This document shows positions 1 to 8,931 of a stretch of 58,884 nucleotides of DNA, one piece after another. The notes beneath the pieces were generated by a model. That model was given only the letters and a program-made list of their open reading frames with translations. It made no database searches and was not told the DNA's origin. Both the position numbers and the translations under genes were made by a program. Position 1 is the first letter of the stretch. Each line of letters starts with the position of its first letter. The stretch covers positions 1-58,884 of the forward strand of contig JACQBG010000021.1 in NCBI GenBank assembly GCA_016194585.1. Reading direction: 5' to 3'. Source of the stretch: Gemmatimonadota bacterium (GTDB taxonomy: Bacteria; Gemmatimonadota; Gemmatimonadetes; Gemmatimonadales; Gemmatimonadaceae).

Positions 1-671
1 CTCGCGCACACCGCCCGCACCGGACACCGGCCGCAGTGCTTCACCCGCGCCGTGCATACCAGCGCGCCGAGTTCCATCACCGCCTGGTTGTGCGTCCACG
101 CGGCCTTGCCGGTGCGCGGGAGCACCGACTCGGCGATCTCCCACAGCGTCGTGAGGTCGCGCGCGCGCTTCGGGCTCAGCCGCGGCGCGAAGACGCGCGC
201 CAGCACGCGGGCCACGTTCGTGTCGACGAGCGCCGCCCGCCGTTCGTACGCGAAACTCGCGACCGCGCCCGCCGTGTAGCGTCCTACCCCCGGCAGGGCG
301 ACGAGCTCGTCGGGGTGCGAGGGAAGGGTGCCCGCCGCGCCGTCGCGCGTCACATGGCGCGCGAGCTTGTGCAGGTTGCGGGCGCGGGCGTAGTACCCGA
401 GTCCTTCCCACGCCTCGCGCACCTGCCGCGGCGGCGCGTCGGCGAGCTGCTGCAGCGACGGGAACCGCGTGAGGAACCGCTCGTAGAACCCGACGACGCG
501 CGACACCTGCGTCTGCTGGAGCATCAGCTCCGACACGAGCACGCGATACGGGTCGCGCGTCTCGCGCCACGGGAGCTTGCGATGATTGCGGCGGAACCAC
601 GCGCGCAGGCGCGTGCTGAAGGCGCGCGCGGCGGCGGGGGTGGGCAGCGGTCGGCGGGTGCGGCGCGGCAT
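1..671 (-). CDS. mutY: A/G-specific adenine DNA glycosylase MutY (3' end outside window)
   Basis: Base-excision repair enzyme removing adenine mispaired with 8-oxoG. About 223 N-terminal residues are visible from an ATG at 671; the C-terminal part runs off the left edge. The family hallmarks are all readable: the catalytic region VSELMLQQTQV (Glu), the helix-hairpin-helix LPGVGRYTAGAV followed by the catalytic Asp in VDTNVARV, and the [4Fe-4S] loop with cysteine spacing C-x6-C-x2-C-x5-C close to the window edge. The MutT-like C-terminal 8-oxoG recognition domain expected in this family cannot be seen. The next gene lies 41 bases upstream on the same strand, so it may be co-transcribed with the metal transporter, though no functional link is evident. 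Confidence 0.95.
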   Translation of the reverse strand, partial: MPRRTRRPLPTPAAARAFSTRLRAWFRRNHRKLPWRETRDPYRVLVSELMLQQTQVSRVVGFYERFLTRFPSLQQLADAPPRQVREAWEGLGYYARARNLHKLARHVTRDGAAGTLPSHPDELVALPGVGRYTAGAVASFAYERRAALVDTNVARVLARVFAPRLSPKRARDLTTLWEIAESVLPRTGKAAWTHNQAVMELGALVCTARVKHCGRCPVRAVCA

Positions 672-712
672 CGCGCGAAAACTAACGCGCGTCGGCGCGC
701 TCTACGCTGCCG

Positions 713-1369
713 CTACTTCGGCGACCAGGTCGGCGTGGCCGCGAACAGCCCGCCACCCACGATGATCTCCCGTGCGAGGATGAGCCCGAACACCACGCTG
801 AGCGTCCCCGCGGCGAGCCGGATGCCGCGCTGCCATCCGAGCATGCGGTGGCCGGCGAACACGGCCGGTGCCGCGAGCATCCCCGTCACGAGCATCATCC
901 CGGCGATCGTGCCCACGCCGAAGACGAACAGGTAGGCGAACGCCCACGTCGAGTTCGGGATGGCGGCGAGCACGAGGAGCGCCACCGAAGCCGACCCGGC
1001 GAGTCCGTGCACGATCCCCACCATCACCGGGCGCGCCGGATGGAAATGCGGGACCTGCTCGCGCGGTTGCCCGTCGTTGCCGCGGCGGAGATTCGCGAAG
1101 CCGAGCAGGATGAGCATCACGGCGACGAGGAACTCGAGGCCGAGTCCGAGCCGCGGCGGCATCACGATGCGGAAGGCGATGATCGCGCCACCGACGAGGA
1201 ACACGGTGAGCGAGTGCCCGATCCCCCAGAGTCCGCCGATCCACGCGGCGCGGCGGAACGTGCGTTCGCGCGCCACGATGGCCGTCACGGCGACGACGTG
1301 GTCGGCGTCGGTGGCGTGCTTGAGCCCGAGCAGGAACCCGAGCAGGCCGGCGGAGAGGAAACTGATCAT
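713..1369 (-). CDS. NiCoT-like nickel/cobalt transporter family protein
   Basis: Small integral membrane protein of 218 residues with about six hydrophobic segments. Near the N-terminus it carries KHATDADHVVAV, matching the H-x4-DH signature of the NiCoT / UreH-like nickel-cobalt permeases, where the histidines and aspartate bind the metal in the first membrane helix. A His-containing loop (HFHPARP) follows midway. I chose the ATG at 1369, which places the helix right after the start; a GTG eleven codons upstream is possible but adds a non-hydrophobic leader. Family membership is well supported; the substrate (Ni, Co or other) is inference. No nickel enzyme gene is nearby. Confidence 0.8.
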   Translation of the reverse strand: MISFLSAGLLGFLLGLKHATDADHVVAVTAIVARERTFRRAAWIGGLWGIGHSLTVFLVGGAIIAFRIVMPPRLGLGLEFLVAVMLILLGFANLRRGNDGQPREQVPHFHPARPVMVGIVHGLAGSASVALLVLAAIPNSTWAFAYLFVFGVGTIAGMMLVTGMLAAPAVFAGHRMLGWQRGIRLAAGTLSVVFGLILAREIIVGGGLFAATPTWSPK

Positions 1370-1441
1370 CGCTCGAAAGCTAACCGGCACGCCCGGTCCC
1401 ACATCAGCGGATGCAGGAGCGGGGCGTCAGGCGAATGCCGA

Positions 1442-2167
1442 CTAACGGGCTCCCTTCGCCGCGGCGACGCCGTATCGCTCGTCGAAGCCGGTGAAATAGC
1501 GGACGAGCATCCGTTGCAGTTCGCGGAGTATGGCTCCCTGCTGCTCGGCCGGCGCGAGGCGCGCGTCGTCGAGCACGTGCTGCACCACCGACACGGCGAG
1601 GCGGGCCACCGGCTCACGGTCGCGCTTCGGCATCGCCGGGTAGCGCCCGTGCAGGAAGCCGACGACCTGGCCGACGATCGCATCGCGCATCGCCTCGAGG
1701 TCGGCGAGTCCGCGCGGGTCGAGGCACACGGCGTCGTGCACGCTCTGGAACGCCGGATGCTGCTCGATCAGCGCCACCTGGTTCATCACGATGCGTTCGA
1801 ACAGCACTTCGGGGGGGAGCGTGATCGACTCGGCGGGCATCGCGCGGGCGTTCATCTCCGCGGCGAGCGCCTGGAAGCGGCGCGCCAGCGCCTGCACGAT
1901 GGCGTCCTTGCTCGGGAAGAAATGATAGAGCGAGCCCACCGACGAGCCCGCGCGCTCGGCGATCGCGTTGGTGGTCGCCGCGTCGATCCCGACCTCGGCG
2001 ATGACCGCCTCGGCGGCGTCCAGGATCTCCTGGACGCGCCGCTGGCCGCGCGATTGCTGTGGCGCGCGCGGCGCCCGCGCGCTCGTGCCCTTGGGCGCGG
2101 TCGTGCCCCGCTCGGGCGCGGCGGCGCGAGCCGCGCCTTTCCTGCGCGGAGGACGGGATTCAGCCAT
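1442..2167 (-). CDS. TetR/AcrR family transcriptional repressor
   Basis: 241-residue one-component regulator. After a basic, low-complexity N-terminal extension of about 45 residues comes a classical TetR DNA-binding domain: QEILDAAEAVIAEVGIDAAT, then the helix-turn-helix TNAIAERAGSSVGSLYHFFP. The C-terminal two thirds is an all-helical ligand-binding domain with no recognisable ligand signature. It is transcribed divergently from the tolC-hlyD-RND operon across a 114-base gap that contains a pair of near-identical inverted 16-base sites (2212-2258). By analogy with AcrR/TtgR it most likely represses the efflux operon and itself, released by an efflux substrate; that role is inference from position and operator. 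Confidence 0.92.
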   Translation of the reverse strand: MAESRPPRRKGAARAAAPERGTTAPKGTSARAPRAPQQSRGQRRVQEILDAAEAVIAEVGIDAATTNAIAERAGSSVGSLYHFFPSKDAIVQALARRFQALAAEMNARAMPAESITLPPEVLFERIVMNQVALIEQHPAFQSVHDAVCLDPRGLADLEAMRDAIVGQVVGFLHGRYPAMPKRDREPVARLAVSVVQHVLDDARLAPAEQQGAILRELQRMLVRYFTGFDERYGVAAAKGAR

Positions 2168-2203
2168 GCGGAACCGTTTCGAAGTAGAGGGTGTGGTCTA
2201 GTA

Positions 2204-2231
2204 TTGACAAATAGAACGTTTGCTCTACTTT
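2204..2231 (+). promoter_or_regulatory. Candidate sigma70-type promoter of the efflux operon
   Basis: TTGACA at 2204-2209 and TACTTT at 2226-2231 are separated by 16 bases, a good -35/-10 pair in an otherwise very GC-rich sequence. Expected start of transcription is near 2238, about 44 bases before tolC. The left operator arm (2212-2227) fills the promoter spacer and the right arm (2243-2258) sits just downstream of the start, an arrangement suited to repression by steric block. Confidence 0.55.
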
Positions 2232-2258
2232 CAACCTCAAAATAGAGCAAACATTCTA
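2212..2258. promoter_or_regulatory. Paired operator for the divergent TetR repressor
   Basis: Left arm TAGAACGTTTGCTCTA (2212-2227) and right arm TAGAGCAAACATTCTA (2243-2258) are reverse complements with one mismatch, separated by 15 bases. Each arm is itself an imperfect palindrome (TAGA-C ... G-TCTA), as expected for a TetR dimer site, so this looks like two dimer sites in mirror orientation. It lies midway between tetR and tolC. Confidence 0.7.
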
Positions 2259-2281
2259 GAAACGCCAGCGCCGACCCGCCG

Positions 2282-3682
2282 ATGTTCCCACGAAACGTAG
2301 CCACGCCGCGCCCACGTCCGTCAACGGCGGCACCCGCCGTCCGCCGGGCGCCGCTCCTCTTCCTCGCCGCCCTGGCCGGCGCGCGTGCCGTCGCGGCGCA
2401 GGGTACGCTCGACGGGTTCGTCGCCGACGCGCTCCGCGCCAGCCGCACGCAGCGGCAGGAGCAACTCGCCGTGGCGCGCGCCGACGCCCAGGTGAGCGAG
2501 GCGCGCGGCCGGTTCCTCCCGTCGGCCACCGTCAACGCCCGCTACAGCGACGTCAGCGGCCACGTCGTCGACATCGGCTCGCTCATCAACCCGGCGTTCG
2601 GCGCGCTCAATCAGTTGATGCACGCCAACAACTTCCCGACGAACCTCGACCTCCGGCTCCCGCTGCGGCAGGAGACCACGGTGCGCCTCGCGCAGCCGCT
2701 GTTCCAGCCGGCGGTCGTCGCCGCCTATCAGATCTCGACGAACCTCCGCGACGCCCAGAACGCCGAGCGCGGCGCGGCGACGCGGCAGCTCGCGCACGAC
2801 CTGCGTGTGGCCTACCTCACGTCGCGCAAGGCGAAGCAGGCGGTCGCCATCTACGCCGCGTCGATGCCGCTCGCCGACGAGGCGGTGCGTCTTGCCGACC
2901 GCCTGGTGCAGAACGGCAAGGCTACCCCCGACGCGCTCTTCCGGGCCCGCGCCGCGCGCAGCGAGCTCGCGCAGCGCCAGAGCGATGCGCAGCGGCAACT
3001 GGTCGACGCCACGGAATACGTGAACCTGCTCGCCGAGCGCCCGCTCGACGCGCCGCTTCCCGAGTTCGACGATGCCGCGCTCGGCATCGACTCGCTCCCC
3101 GCGCTCGAGGACGCGCTCGCCCACGCGCGCGCGGCGCGCGAGGAGCGGCAGCAGCTCGCCTCGGCGACCGGTGCCGCTCGCGCGCAGCGCCGCCTCGCGC
3201 TCTCGAGCTTCCTCCCCGCCATCTCCGTGGCGCTCGACTACGGCTTCCAGGGGAACGAGTATCGCTTCGCGCGCGACGCCGATTTCACCACGACCTCGGT
3301 GGTGCTGAGCTGGAACCTCTTCAACGGCGCGCAGGACGCGGCGCGGGCGCACCAGGCCGGCTACGAGGCGGAGCGGCTGGCGTCGCAGGCGTCGGTGGTC
3401 GACCGGCAGATCGAGCTGCAGGTGCGCGCCGCGCATCAGGCGGCCGTCGTCGCCCGCGCGGCGATCGCCACGGCTGACGACCGCGTCGTGGCCGCGCGCC
3501 GCTCGTGGGAGCTCGTGCGCCGGCGCTACGAGGAGGGGATGGTGCCGCAGGTCGACCTGCTCGACGTGCGCGCCGCGCTCACCGCCGCCGAGTTGAACCG
3601 CCTCATCACCGCCTACGACTACTTCACCCGCCGCGTGGAGCTCGACCGCGCAGCGGCGCTCTATCCGAGGACGCTCCCGTGA
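2282..3682 (+). CDS. TolC family outer membrane efflux protein
   Basis: 466 residues, the usual length of this family. The N-terminus carries arginines, a hydrophobic core (PLLFLAALAGARAVAAQ) and a likely signal peptidase site after AVAAQ. The rest shows the two tandem repeats of long amphipathic helices typical of TolC: the first with EARGRFLPSATVNARYSDV and the second with ALSSFLPAISVALDYGFQG, and near the C-terminus the common REGMVPQVDLLDVRAALTAAE-like region (here RRRYEEGMVPQVDLLDV). It would form the outer membrane channel for the RND pump encoded by the next two genes. Its TGA overlaps the GTG of the adaptor gene, so the operon is translationally coupled. Confidence 0.93.
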   Translation: MFPRNVATPRPRPSTAAPAVRRAPLLFLAALAGARAVAAQGTLDGFVADALRASRTQRQEQLAVARADAQVSEARGRFLPSATVNARYSDVSGHVVDIGSLINPAFGALNQLMHANNFPTNLDLRLPLRQETTVRLAQPLFQPAVVAAYQISTNLRDAQNAERGAATRQLAHDLRVAYLTSRKAKQAVAIYAASMPLADEAVRLADRLVQNGKATPDALFRARAARSELAQRQSDAQRQLVDATEYVNLLAERPLDAPLPEFDDAALGIDSLPALEDALAHARAAREERQQLASATGAARAQRRLALSSFLPAISVALDYGFQGNEYRFARDADFTTTSVVLSWNLFNGAQDAARAHQAGYEAERLASQASVVDRQIELQVRAAHQAAVVARAAIATADDRVVAARRSWELVRRRYEEGMVPQVDLLDVRAALTAAELNRLITAYDYFTRRVELDRAAALYPRTLP

Positions 3683-4728
3683 CGTCGAAGTATCCCCTCG
3701 CGTTCGCGCTCGCAGCGTGCGTCGCCGCGGCGTGCGCGCAGTCCGACGCGGCGCAGCCCGCCACGCCGCCCCAGCCGGTGTCGGTCGCCCGCGTCACGAT
3801 GGCGCCGGCCGCGCCGGTCATCGTCGCCACAGGCACGCTGGGCGCCAAGGAGGAACTGCCGCTCGCGTTCAAGGTCGGCGGGGTCGTGCAGCGCGTGCGC
3901 GCCGAGGCGGGGCAGGGCGTGCGCGCGGGCGCGCTGCTCGCCGAGCTCTCGCAGACCGAGATCGGCGCCGAGGTGGAGAAGGCGCGGCTCGGGAAAGCGA
4001 AGGCCGAGCGCGATCTCGCGCGCGTGAAGTCGCTCTACCGCGACAGCGTCGCCACCCTCGAGCAGATGCAGGACGCGACGACCGCGTTCGACGTCGCGCA
4101 GCAGAACCTCCGGGTGGCCGAGTACAACAGGCAGTACGCGGTGGTACGCGCGCCCTCCGACGGCGTGGTGCTGCGGCGCCTCGTCGAGGCGGGGCAACTC
4201 GTCTCGCCGGGCGCGCCGGTGGTGCTCTTCCGCTCCGACCGGCGCGGCGTCGTGCTGCGGGCCGGGCTCCCCGACCGCGACGCCGTGCGCGTGCTGGTCG
4301 GCGACACGGCCGTCGTCGAGTTCGACGCGTACCCGGGCGAGCGCTTCACCGGCCGGGTATCGCAGGTCGCGGCCTCGGCGACATCGGGCACGGGTACCTA
4401 TGAAGTGGAGATCGCGCTCGGCGACAAGGCCCGTCGTCTCGCCTCGGGACTCGTCGGGCGCGTCACGCTGGCGCCGCCGCGCGCCGGGCTGGTGCCGACC
4501 GTGCCCGTCGAAGCGGTGCTCGAGGCGCACGGCGACTCGGCGACCCTCTTCGAGTATGCCGCCGGTCCGGCGACGGCACGCCGCCGCCGCGTGCACATCG
4601 GCGCGCTCGAAGGAAGCCGTGTCGCCGTGCTCGGCGGGCTCGACACGGGTGCGACCGTCATCGTCGCCGGCGGGGCGTGGCTGCGCGACGGACAGAAGGT
4701 CACGGTGACGGGGCTGGGCACGCCGTGA
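3679..4728 (+). CDS. RND efflux periplasmic adaptor (HlyD/AcrA family lipoprotein)
   Basis: 349 residues starting at GTG 3679, which overlaps the tolC stop (GTGA). The signal peptide ends in VAAAC, a fair lipobox, so it is probably lipid-anchored to the inner membrane. Then come a lipoyl/barrel-sandwich segment split around a helical hairpin (KARLGKAKAERDLARVKSLY ... AEYNRQYAVVRAPSDGVVLRR) and a beta-barrel domain (TAVVEFDAYPGERFTGRVSQV), the standard domain order of membrane fusion proteins. It bridges the RND pump and the TolC channel encoded on either side. Its TGA overlaps the GTG of the pump gene. Confidence 0.93.
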   Translation: MTSKYPLAFALAACVAAACAQSDAAQPATPPQPVSVARVTMAPAAPVIVATGTLGAKEELPLAFKVGGVVQRVRAEAGQGVRAGALLAELSQTEIGAEVEKARLGKAKAERDLARVKSLYRDSVATLEQMQDATTAFDVAQQNLRVAEYNRQYAVVRAPSDGVVLRRLVEAGQLVSPGAPVVLFRSDRRGVVLRAGLPDRDAVRVLVGDTAVVEFDAYPGERFTGRVSQVAASATSGTGTYEVEIALGDKARRLASGLVGRVTLAPPRAGLVPTVPVEAVLEAHGDSATLFEYAAGPATARRRRVHIGALEGSRVAVLGGLDTGATVIVAGGAWLRDGQKVTVTGLGTP

Positions 4729-7700
4729 GAGTCGCCGAGTTCTCGGTCAGGAACCGGCAATTCACGATCGTCGCCTTCATCGCCCTCATGGCGATGGGGG
4801 TCGACGCGGTGCTGACGATCCCGCGCACCGAGGACCCGTCGTTCCCGTTCCCGAACTACACGGTGGTCGCCGTGTATCCCGGCGCCGGCCCCACCGACAT
4901 GGAGCAACTGGTCGTCGACCCCATCGAGAAGCGGCTGCGCGCGCTCGACGACGTGCGACGGGTGAAGACGTTCATCAACGACGGCGTCGGGGTGGTGAAC
5001 ATCGAGTTCGACTTCTCGGTGGATGCCGACAAGAAGTACGACGAGGTGGTGCGCGAGGTGAACGCGCTCCGCACGACCTTGCCCGCCGACCTGGCGCGCC
5101 TCGAGATCCAGCGGTTCGACCCCTCCGACGTGAACATCGTGCAGGTCGCGCTGATGTCGGACGGCGCGTCGTACGCGGACCTCGACGTGCAGGCGCGGGC
5201 GCTGCGCGACGAACTCGAGAAGGTCGACGGCGTGAAGCGCTCGCAGGTGTGGGGCTATCCGCGGCGCGAGGTGCGCGTCGCCATCGACCTCGGTCGGCTC
5301 GCCGCGCTCCGGCTGAGCCTCGGCCAGGTGCTGCAGGCGATCGGCAGCGAGAGCGCGAACATCCCCGGGGGGAGCGTCGACGCCGGCGGCCGCAAGTTAA
5401 ACGTGAAGACGAGCGGCAGCTACCGCACCATCGACGAGGTGCGCCAGACGATCGTCGGCGGCAACGGCGCGGCCGTCGTGCGGCTCGCCGACATCGCCGA
5501 CGTCGCGTGGAACTACGAGGAGCAGGCCGTGCTCGCGCGCTTCGACGGGAAGCGCGCCGTGTGGGTCACGGCGACGATGAAGGACAAGCAGAACATCCTC
5601 GCCGTGCGCGACGCCGTCTACGCGAAGCTCGCCGACTTCGAACGCCGCCTGCCGCGCGGGATGACGCTCGGGCGCGGCTTCGACCAGTCGGCGAACGTGC
5701 GGGCCCGCCTCACGCGGCTCGGCGAGGACTTCCTCATCGCCATCGGGCTGGTGCTCGTCACCCTCCTCCCGCTCGGGCTCCGCGCCTCGGGGATCGTGAT
5801 GGTCTCGATCCCGCTCTCGCTGGCCATCGGCGTGACGGCGCTCAAGCTCACGGGCTTCAGCATCAACCAGATCTCGATCAGCGGGTTCGTCGTCGCGCTG
5901 GGGCTCCTCGTCGACGACTCGATCGTCGTCGTCGAGAACATCTCGCGCTTCCTGCGCGAGGGGTACAAGCGCGCCGAGGCGGCCATCGCCGCGACGCAGC
6001 AGATCTTCGTCGCCGTGCTCGGCACGACGGCGACGCTGATCTTCGCCTTCGTGCCGATCCTCATGCTCCCCGAGGGGTCGGGCGAGTTCATCCGCGGGTT
6101 GCCCGCCGCGGTGGTCTTCACGATCCTCGCCTCGCTGCTCGTGTCGGTCACCGTCGTGCCCTTCCTCGCGAGCTTCATCCTCCGCGAGCAGGACGACCCG
6201 CACGGCAACGTCGCGCTCCGCTGGCTCAACCGGGCGATCGAACTCTCGTACTCGCGGCTGCTGCACTTCGCGCTCGCGCGGCCGCGCGGCACGCTCGCCC
6301 TCGCCGTGCTGCTCTCCGTGGGATCGCTCGCGATGGTGCCCGTGATCGGCTTCTCCCTCTTCCCGGTGGCGGGCACGCCGCAGCTCCTCGTGAAGGTGCA
6401 GGGGCCGGGCGGGGCGTCGCTCGCCGCGACCGACTCGGCGGTGCGGTTCGCCGAGCGGACGCTGCTCGCGCGCCCCGGCGTGCGGCACGTCTACGCCAAC
6501 GTCGGGCGCGGCAATCCCATCGTGTACTACAACGTCTTCTCCGCCAACGAGAACACCGCGTACGGCGAGCTGTTCGTGTTGCTCGACCGGTACGACCCGC
6601 GCCGCACGCCGGCGATGCTCGATTCGCTGCGCGCGACGTTCGACCGGTACCCCGGCGCGCGCATCGAGGTGAAGGAGTTCGAGAACGGGCCGCCGATCGA
6701 CGCGCCGATCGCGCTGCGCGTGCACGGCCACGACCTCGACACGCTCCGCCTGCTCGCCGGGCAGCTCGAGCAGATCATCGAGCGCACGCCGGGCACGCGC
6801 ACCGTCACCAACCCGCTGAGCGTCGACCGCACCGACCTCCGCCTCGCGGTCGACCGCGCCAAGGCGGGGCTCCTCGGCGTGCCGACCGTCGAGATCGACC
6901 GCACCGTGCGGCTCGGCATCGCCGGCCTCGCCGCCGGCCGGCTGCGCGACAGCGACGGGCAGGAGTACGACGTGACGGTGCGGCTGCCGCGCGGCGACCG
7001 GCAGACCGCCGACGCGCTCGACAAGACCTACGTGACCTCGGTGAGCGGCAACCTCGTGCCGCTCGGCCAGATCGCCCGGCTCACGTTCGAGAGTTCGCCC
7101 CCCGTCATCCAGCACTACGACGGCGACCGTTCGGTGACCGTGACGTCGCAGGTGCGCACCGGGTACAACACCGACCGCGTGACGACGGAGATCCTCGCGA
7201 AGCTCGCCGCGTGGAAGCTCCCGGCCGGCTACCGCTGGGTGGCGGCCGGCGAGGTGGAGAGCCGCAAGCGCAGCTTCGGCGGACTCGGCACGGCGATCCT
7301 CGTCGCGATCTTCGGCATCCTCGCCATCCTCGTGCTCGAGTTCAAGACGTTCCGCGGCATGCTCGTCGTGGCGAGCGTGATCCCGCTCGGCGTCGTCGGC
7401 GGGCTCGCCGCGCTGCTGGTGGGCGGGTACACGCTCTCCTTCACGGCGATGATCGGCTTCGTGGCGCTCGTCGGCATCGAGATCAAGAACTCGATCCTGC
7501 TGGTCGACTTCACCAACCAGCTGCGCCACCAGGGCCTCGCGCTCGACGACGCCATCGAGAAGGCGGGGAAGATCCGCTTCCTGCCTGTGGTGCTCACGAC
7601 ATGCACCGCGATCGGCGGCCTGCTGCCGCTGGCGATGCAGGGATCGGGGCTCTACTCGCCGATGGCGATGGTGATCATCGGCGGGCTGATCAGCTCGACG

Positions 7701-7766
7701 CTGCTCTCGCGACTCGTGACGCCGGTGATGTACAAGCTGCTGCCGCCGACGATGGCGGCGGAGTGA
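4725..7766 (+). CDS. RND family efflux pump inner membrane permease (HAE1/AcrB-like)
   Basis: 1013 residues from GTG 4725 (GTGA overlap with the adaptor), the normal size for the family. The architecture is two repeats of one membrane helix, a large periplasmic domain and five more helices. Helix 4 holds the proton-relay acids in GLLVDDSIVVVENISRFL, and helix 10 the conserved lysine in VALVGIEIKNSILLVDF. The porter domain begins with PNYTVVAVYPGAGPTDME. It exports substrates from the periplasm or membrane using proton motive force through the adaptor and TolC partner. Substrate cannot be read from sequence; lack of the methionine clusters of CusA argues against a metal pump. Confidence 0.94.
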   Translation: MRVAEFSVRNRQFTIVAFIALMAMGVDAVLTIPRTEDPSFPFPNYTVVAVYPGAGPTDMEQLVVDPIEKRLRALDDVRRVKTFINDGVGVVNIEFDFSVDADKKYDEVVREVNALRTTLPADLARLEIQRFDPSDVNIVQVALMSDGASYADLDVQARALRDELEKVDGVKRSQVWGYPRREVRVAIDLGRLAALRLSLGQVLQAIGSESANIPGGSVDAGGRKLNVKTSGSYRTIDEVRQTIVGGNGAAVVRLADIADVAWNYEEQAVLARFDGKRAVWVTATMKDKQNILAVRDAVYAKLADFERRLPRGMTLGRGFDQSANVRARLTRLGEDFLIAIGLVLVTLLPLGLRASGIVMVSIPLSLAIGVTALKLTGFSINQISISGFVVALGLLVDDSIVVVENISRFLREGYKRAEAAIAATQQIFVAVLGTTATLIFAFVPILMLPEGSGEFIRGLPAAVVFTILASLLVSVTVVPFLASFILREQDDPHGNVALRWLNRAIELSYSRLLHFALARPRGTLALAVLLSVGSLAMVPVIGFSLFPVAGTPQLLVKVQGPGGASLAATDSAVRFAERTLLARPGVRHVYANVGRGNPIVYYNVFSANENTAYGELFVLLDRYDPRRTPAMLDSLRATFDRYPGARIEVKEFENGPPIDAPIALRVHGHDLDTLRLLAGQLEQIIERTPGTRTVTNPLSVDRTDLRLAVDRAKAGLLGVPTVEIDRTVRLGIAGLAAGRLRDSDGQEYDVTVRLPRGDRQTADALDKTYVTSVSGNLVPLGQIARLTFESSPPVIQHYDGDRSVTVTSQVRTGYNTDRVTTEILAKLAAWKLPAGYRWVAAGEVESRKRSFGGLGTAILVAIFGILAILVLEFKTFRGMLVVASVIPLGVVGGLAALLVGGYTLSFTAMIGFVALVGIEIKNSILLVDFTNQLRHQGLALDDAIEKAGKIRFLPVVLTTCTAIGGLLPLAMQGSGLYSPMAMVIIGGLISSTLLSRLVTPVMYKLLPPTMAAE

Positions 7767-7775
7767 GCCGGGCGC

Positions 7776-8918
7776 CTACTCGATCGTGGGCACGCAGGCC
7801 GGGCTGTGCGGCGTCGCCGTCTTCCCGAGGTGCCACACGCCGGCGGCGTCACGATCGGCGAGGCCGGTCGAGCTGCGGCAGGTCGCGGGCTGGCCGCGCA
7901 CCACGTCGTCGAAGAGGTCGAGCAGCGCCGCGCCCGACGTGCGCATCGCGTGGTGCACGTCGATCAGCTTCGTCGTCCACGACCCGCGGGCGCGCGTCGC
8001 GCGGGAGACGTCCACCACCTCGACCCCGGCGTCCCTGAGGAAGCGCGCCGTGCCGACCTGGCCGAGCCGCGGGGCGTGGTTCACGAGCCGGCTGAGGGCG
8101 AGCATCTTGTCGGCGCTGGAGGCGTAGACGACGCGGCGCGCGGCGAGCGGCGCGATCGCGGGCGCGACCGAGTCGCGGAACCAGATGGCGCCGATGTCGG
8201 CCGCGAAGAACGCGATGGCGCGAAGCGGCTGCGCCGCGAGCGCGTCGTGCTCCGGTCCCGGCGCGCTGAGCGCCTCGGCCACGAGCTGCGCCCCCATGCT
8301 GTGCCCGACCACTGTGAGCGCCCCCGGGCGCACGGCCTCGCGCACCACCATCACGGCCGCGCGGAACGCCGCCGCGCTGCGGGCCGCCGCCACCGAGTCG
8401 TCCCGGTAGGCGTGCGAGATGAGCATCTTCGGCGTCGGCCAGGTGGCGAGGGCGGTGTGGGCCGGCCAGGCGAAGAGGATGAACGGACCCGCATAGCCGG
8501 CTCGGTGGGCCGTCTCGGCGCTCTGCGCCACGCCGCGCGCGAACGACGTCGCATAGCCGTGCACGTAGAGCACGGCGCCGTCGCCTCGCGCCGCGGCCCG
8601 CGCGTCGGCGGCGGCGACGCGCTGCACGAACTCCTCGCGCGTGAGCCGCACCGAGTCGCCACGCTGCGCCCGTGAGCGGCCCAGCAGCCGCTCCGAGTCG
8701 GTCTCCCCGCGGCCTTCTAGGAAGCGCGTGACGACGTACCCGAACTCGAGCGAGTCGGTCGTCGTGCGCGTCATCCGCCCGGCGCGCCGCGCGCGGTTGG
8801 TGATGTACCACGTCGTGTCGGCGACGGTGTCCACGCGCGCCGCGTCGAACGCGGCCAGCGCCACGCGGGGCGTGGCGCTGGAGGGTCCGGCGAGGAGGAG
8901 CGCGAGGAGGAGGTGCAC
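7776..8918 (-). CDS. DUF900-type alpha/beta hydrolase, probably secreted
   Basis: 380 residues from a GTG at 8918, with a short hydrophobic N-terminus (MHLLLALLLAGPSSA) that looks like a signal peptide. The fold features of an alpha/beta hydrolase are visible: AVLYVHGYATSF (oxyanion strand-loop, HG), ILFAWPAHT, and the nucleophile elbow GHSMGAQLVAEAL with Ser. A late DVSRATRARGSWTTKLIDVHH could supply the catalytic His. This pattern matches the DUF900/COG4782 family, for which the substrate is generally unknown. The gene begins 13 bases after the VWA gene stop on the same strand and has AAGGA upstream, so the two may form an operon. It ends 9 bases from the convergent RND gene. Confidence 0.8.
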   Translation of the reverse strand: MHLLLALLLAGPSSATPRVALAAFDAARVDTVADTTWYITNRARRAGRMTRTTTDSLEFGYVVTRFLEGRGETDSERLLGRSRAQRGDSVRLTREEFVQRVAAADARAAARGDGAVLYVHGYATSFARGVAQSAETAHRAGYAGPFILFAWPAHTALATWPTPKMLISHAYRDDSVAAARSAAAFRAAVMVVREAVRPGALTVVGHSMGAQLVAEALSAPGPEHDALAAQPLRAIAFFAADIGAIWFRDSVAPAIAPLAARRVVYASSADKMLALSRLVNHAPRLGQVGTARFLRDAGVEVVDVSRATRARGSWTTKLIDVHHAMRTSGAALLDLFDDVVRGQPATCRSSTGLADRDAAGVWHLGKTATPHSPACVPTIE

Positions 8919-8931
8919 GAGGATCAGGTCC

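Noticed and set aside
4677-8038. Very long antisense and out-of-frame open frames rich in Arg over the RND and other genes
   Set aside because: They arise from the GC-rich third-position bias; they lack domains and are rich in Arg/Ala/Pro, whereas the overlapping frame encodes conserved proteins.
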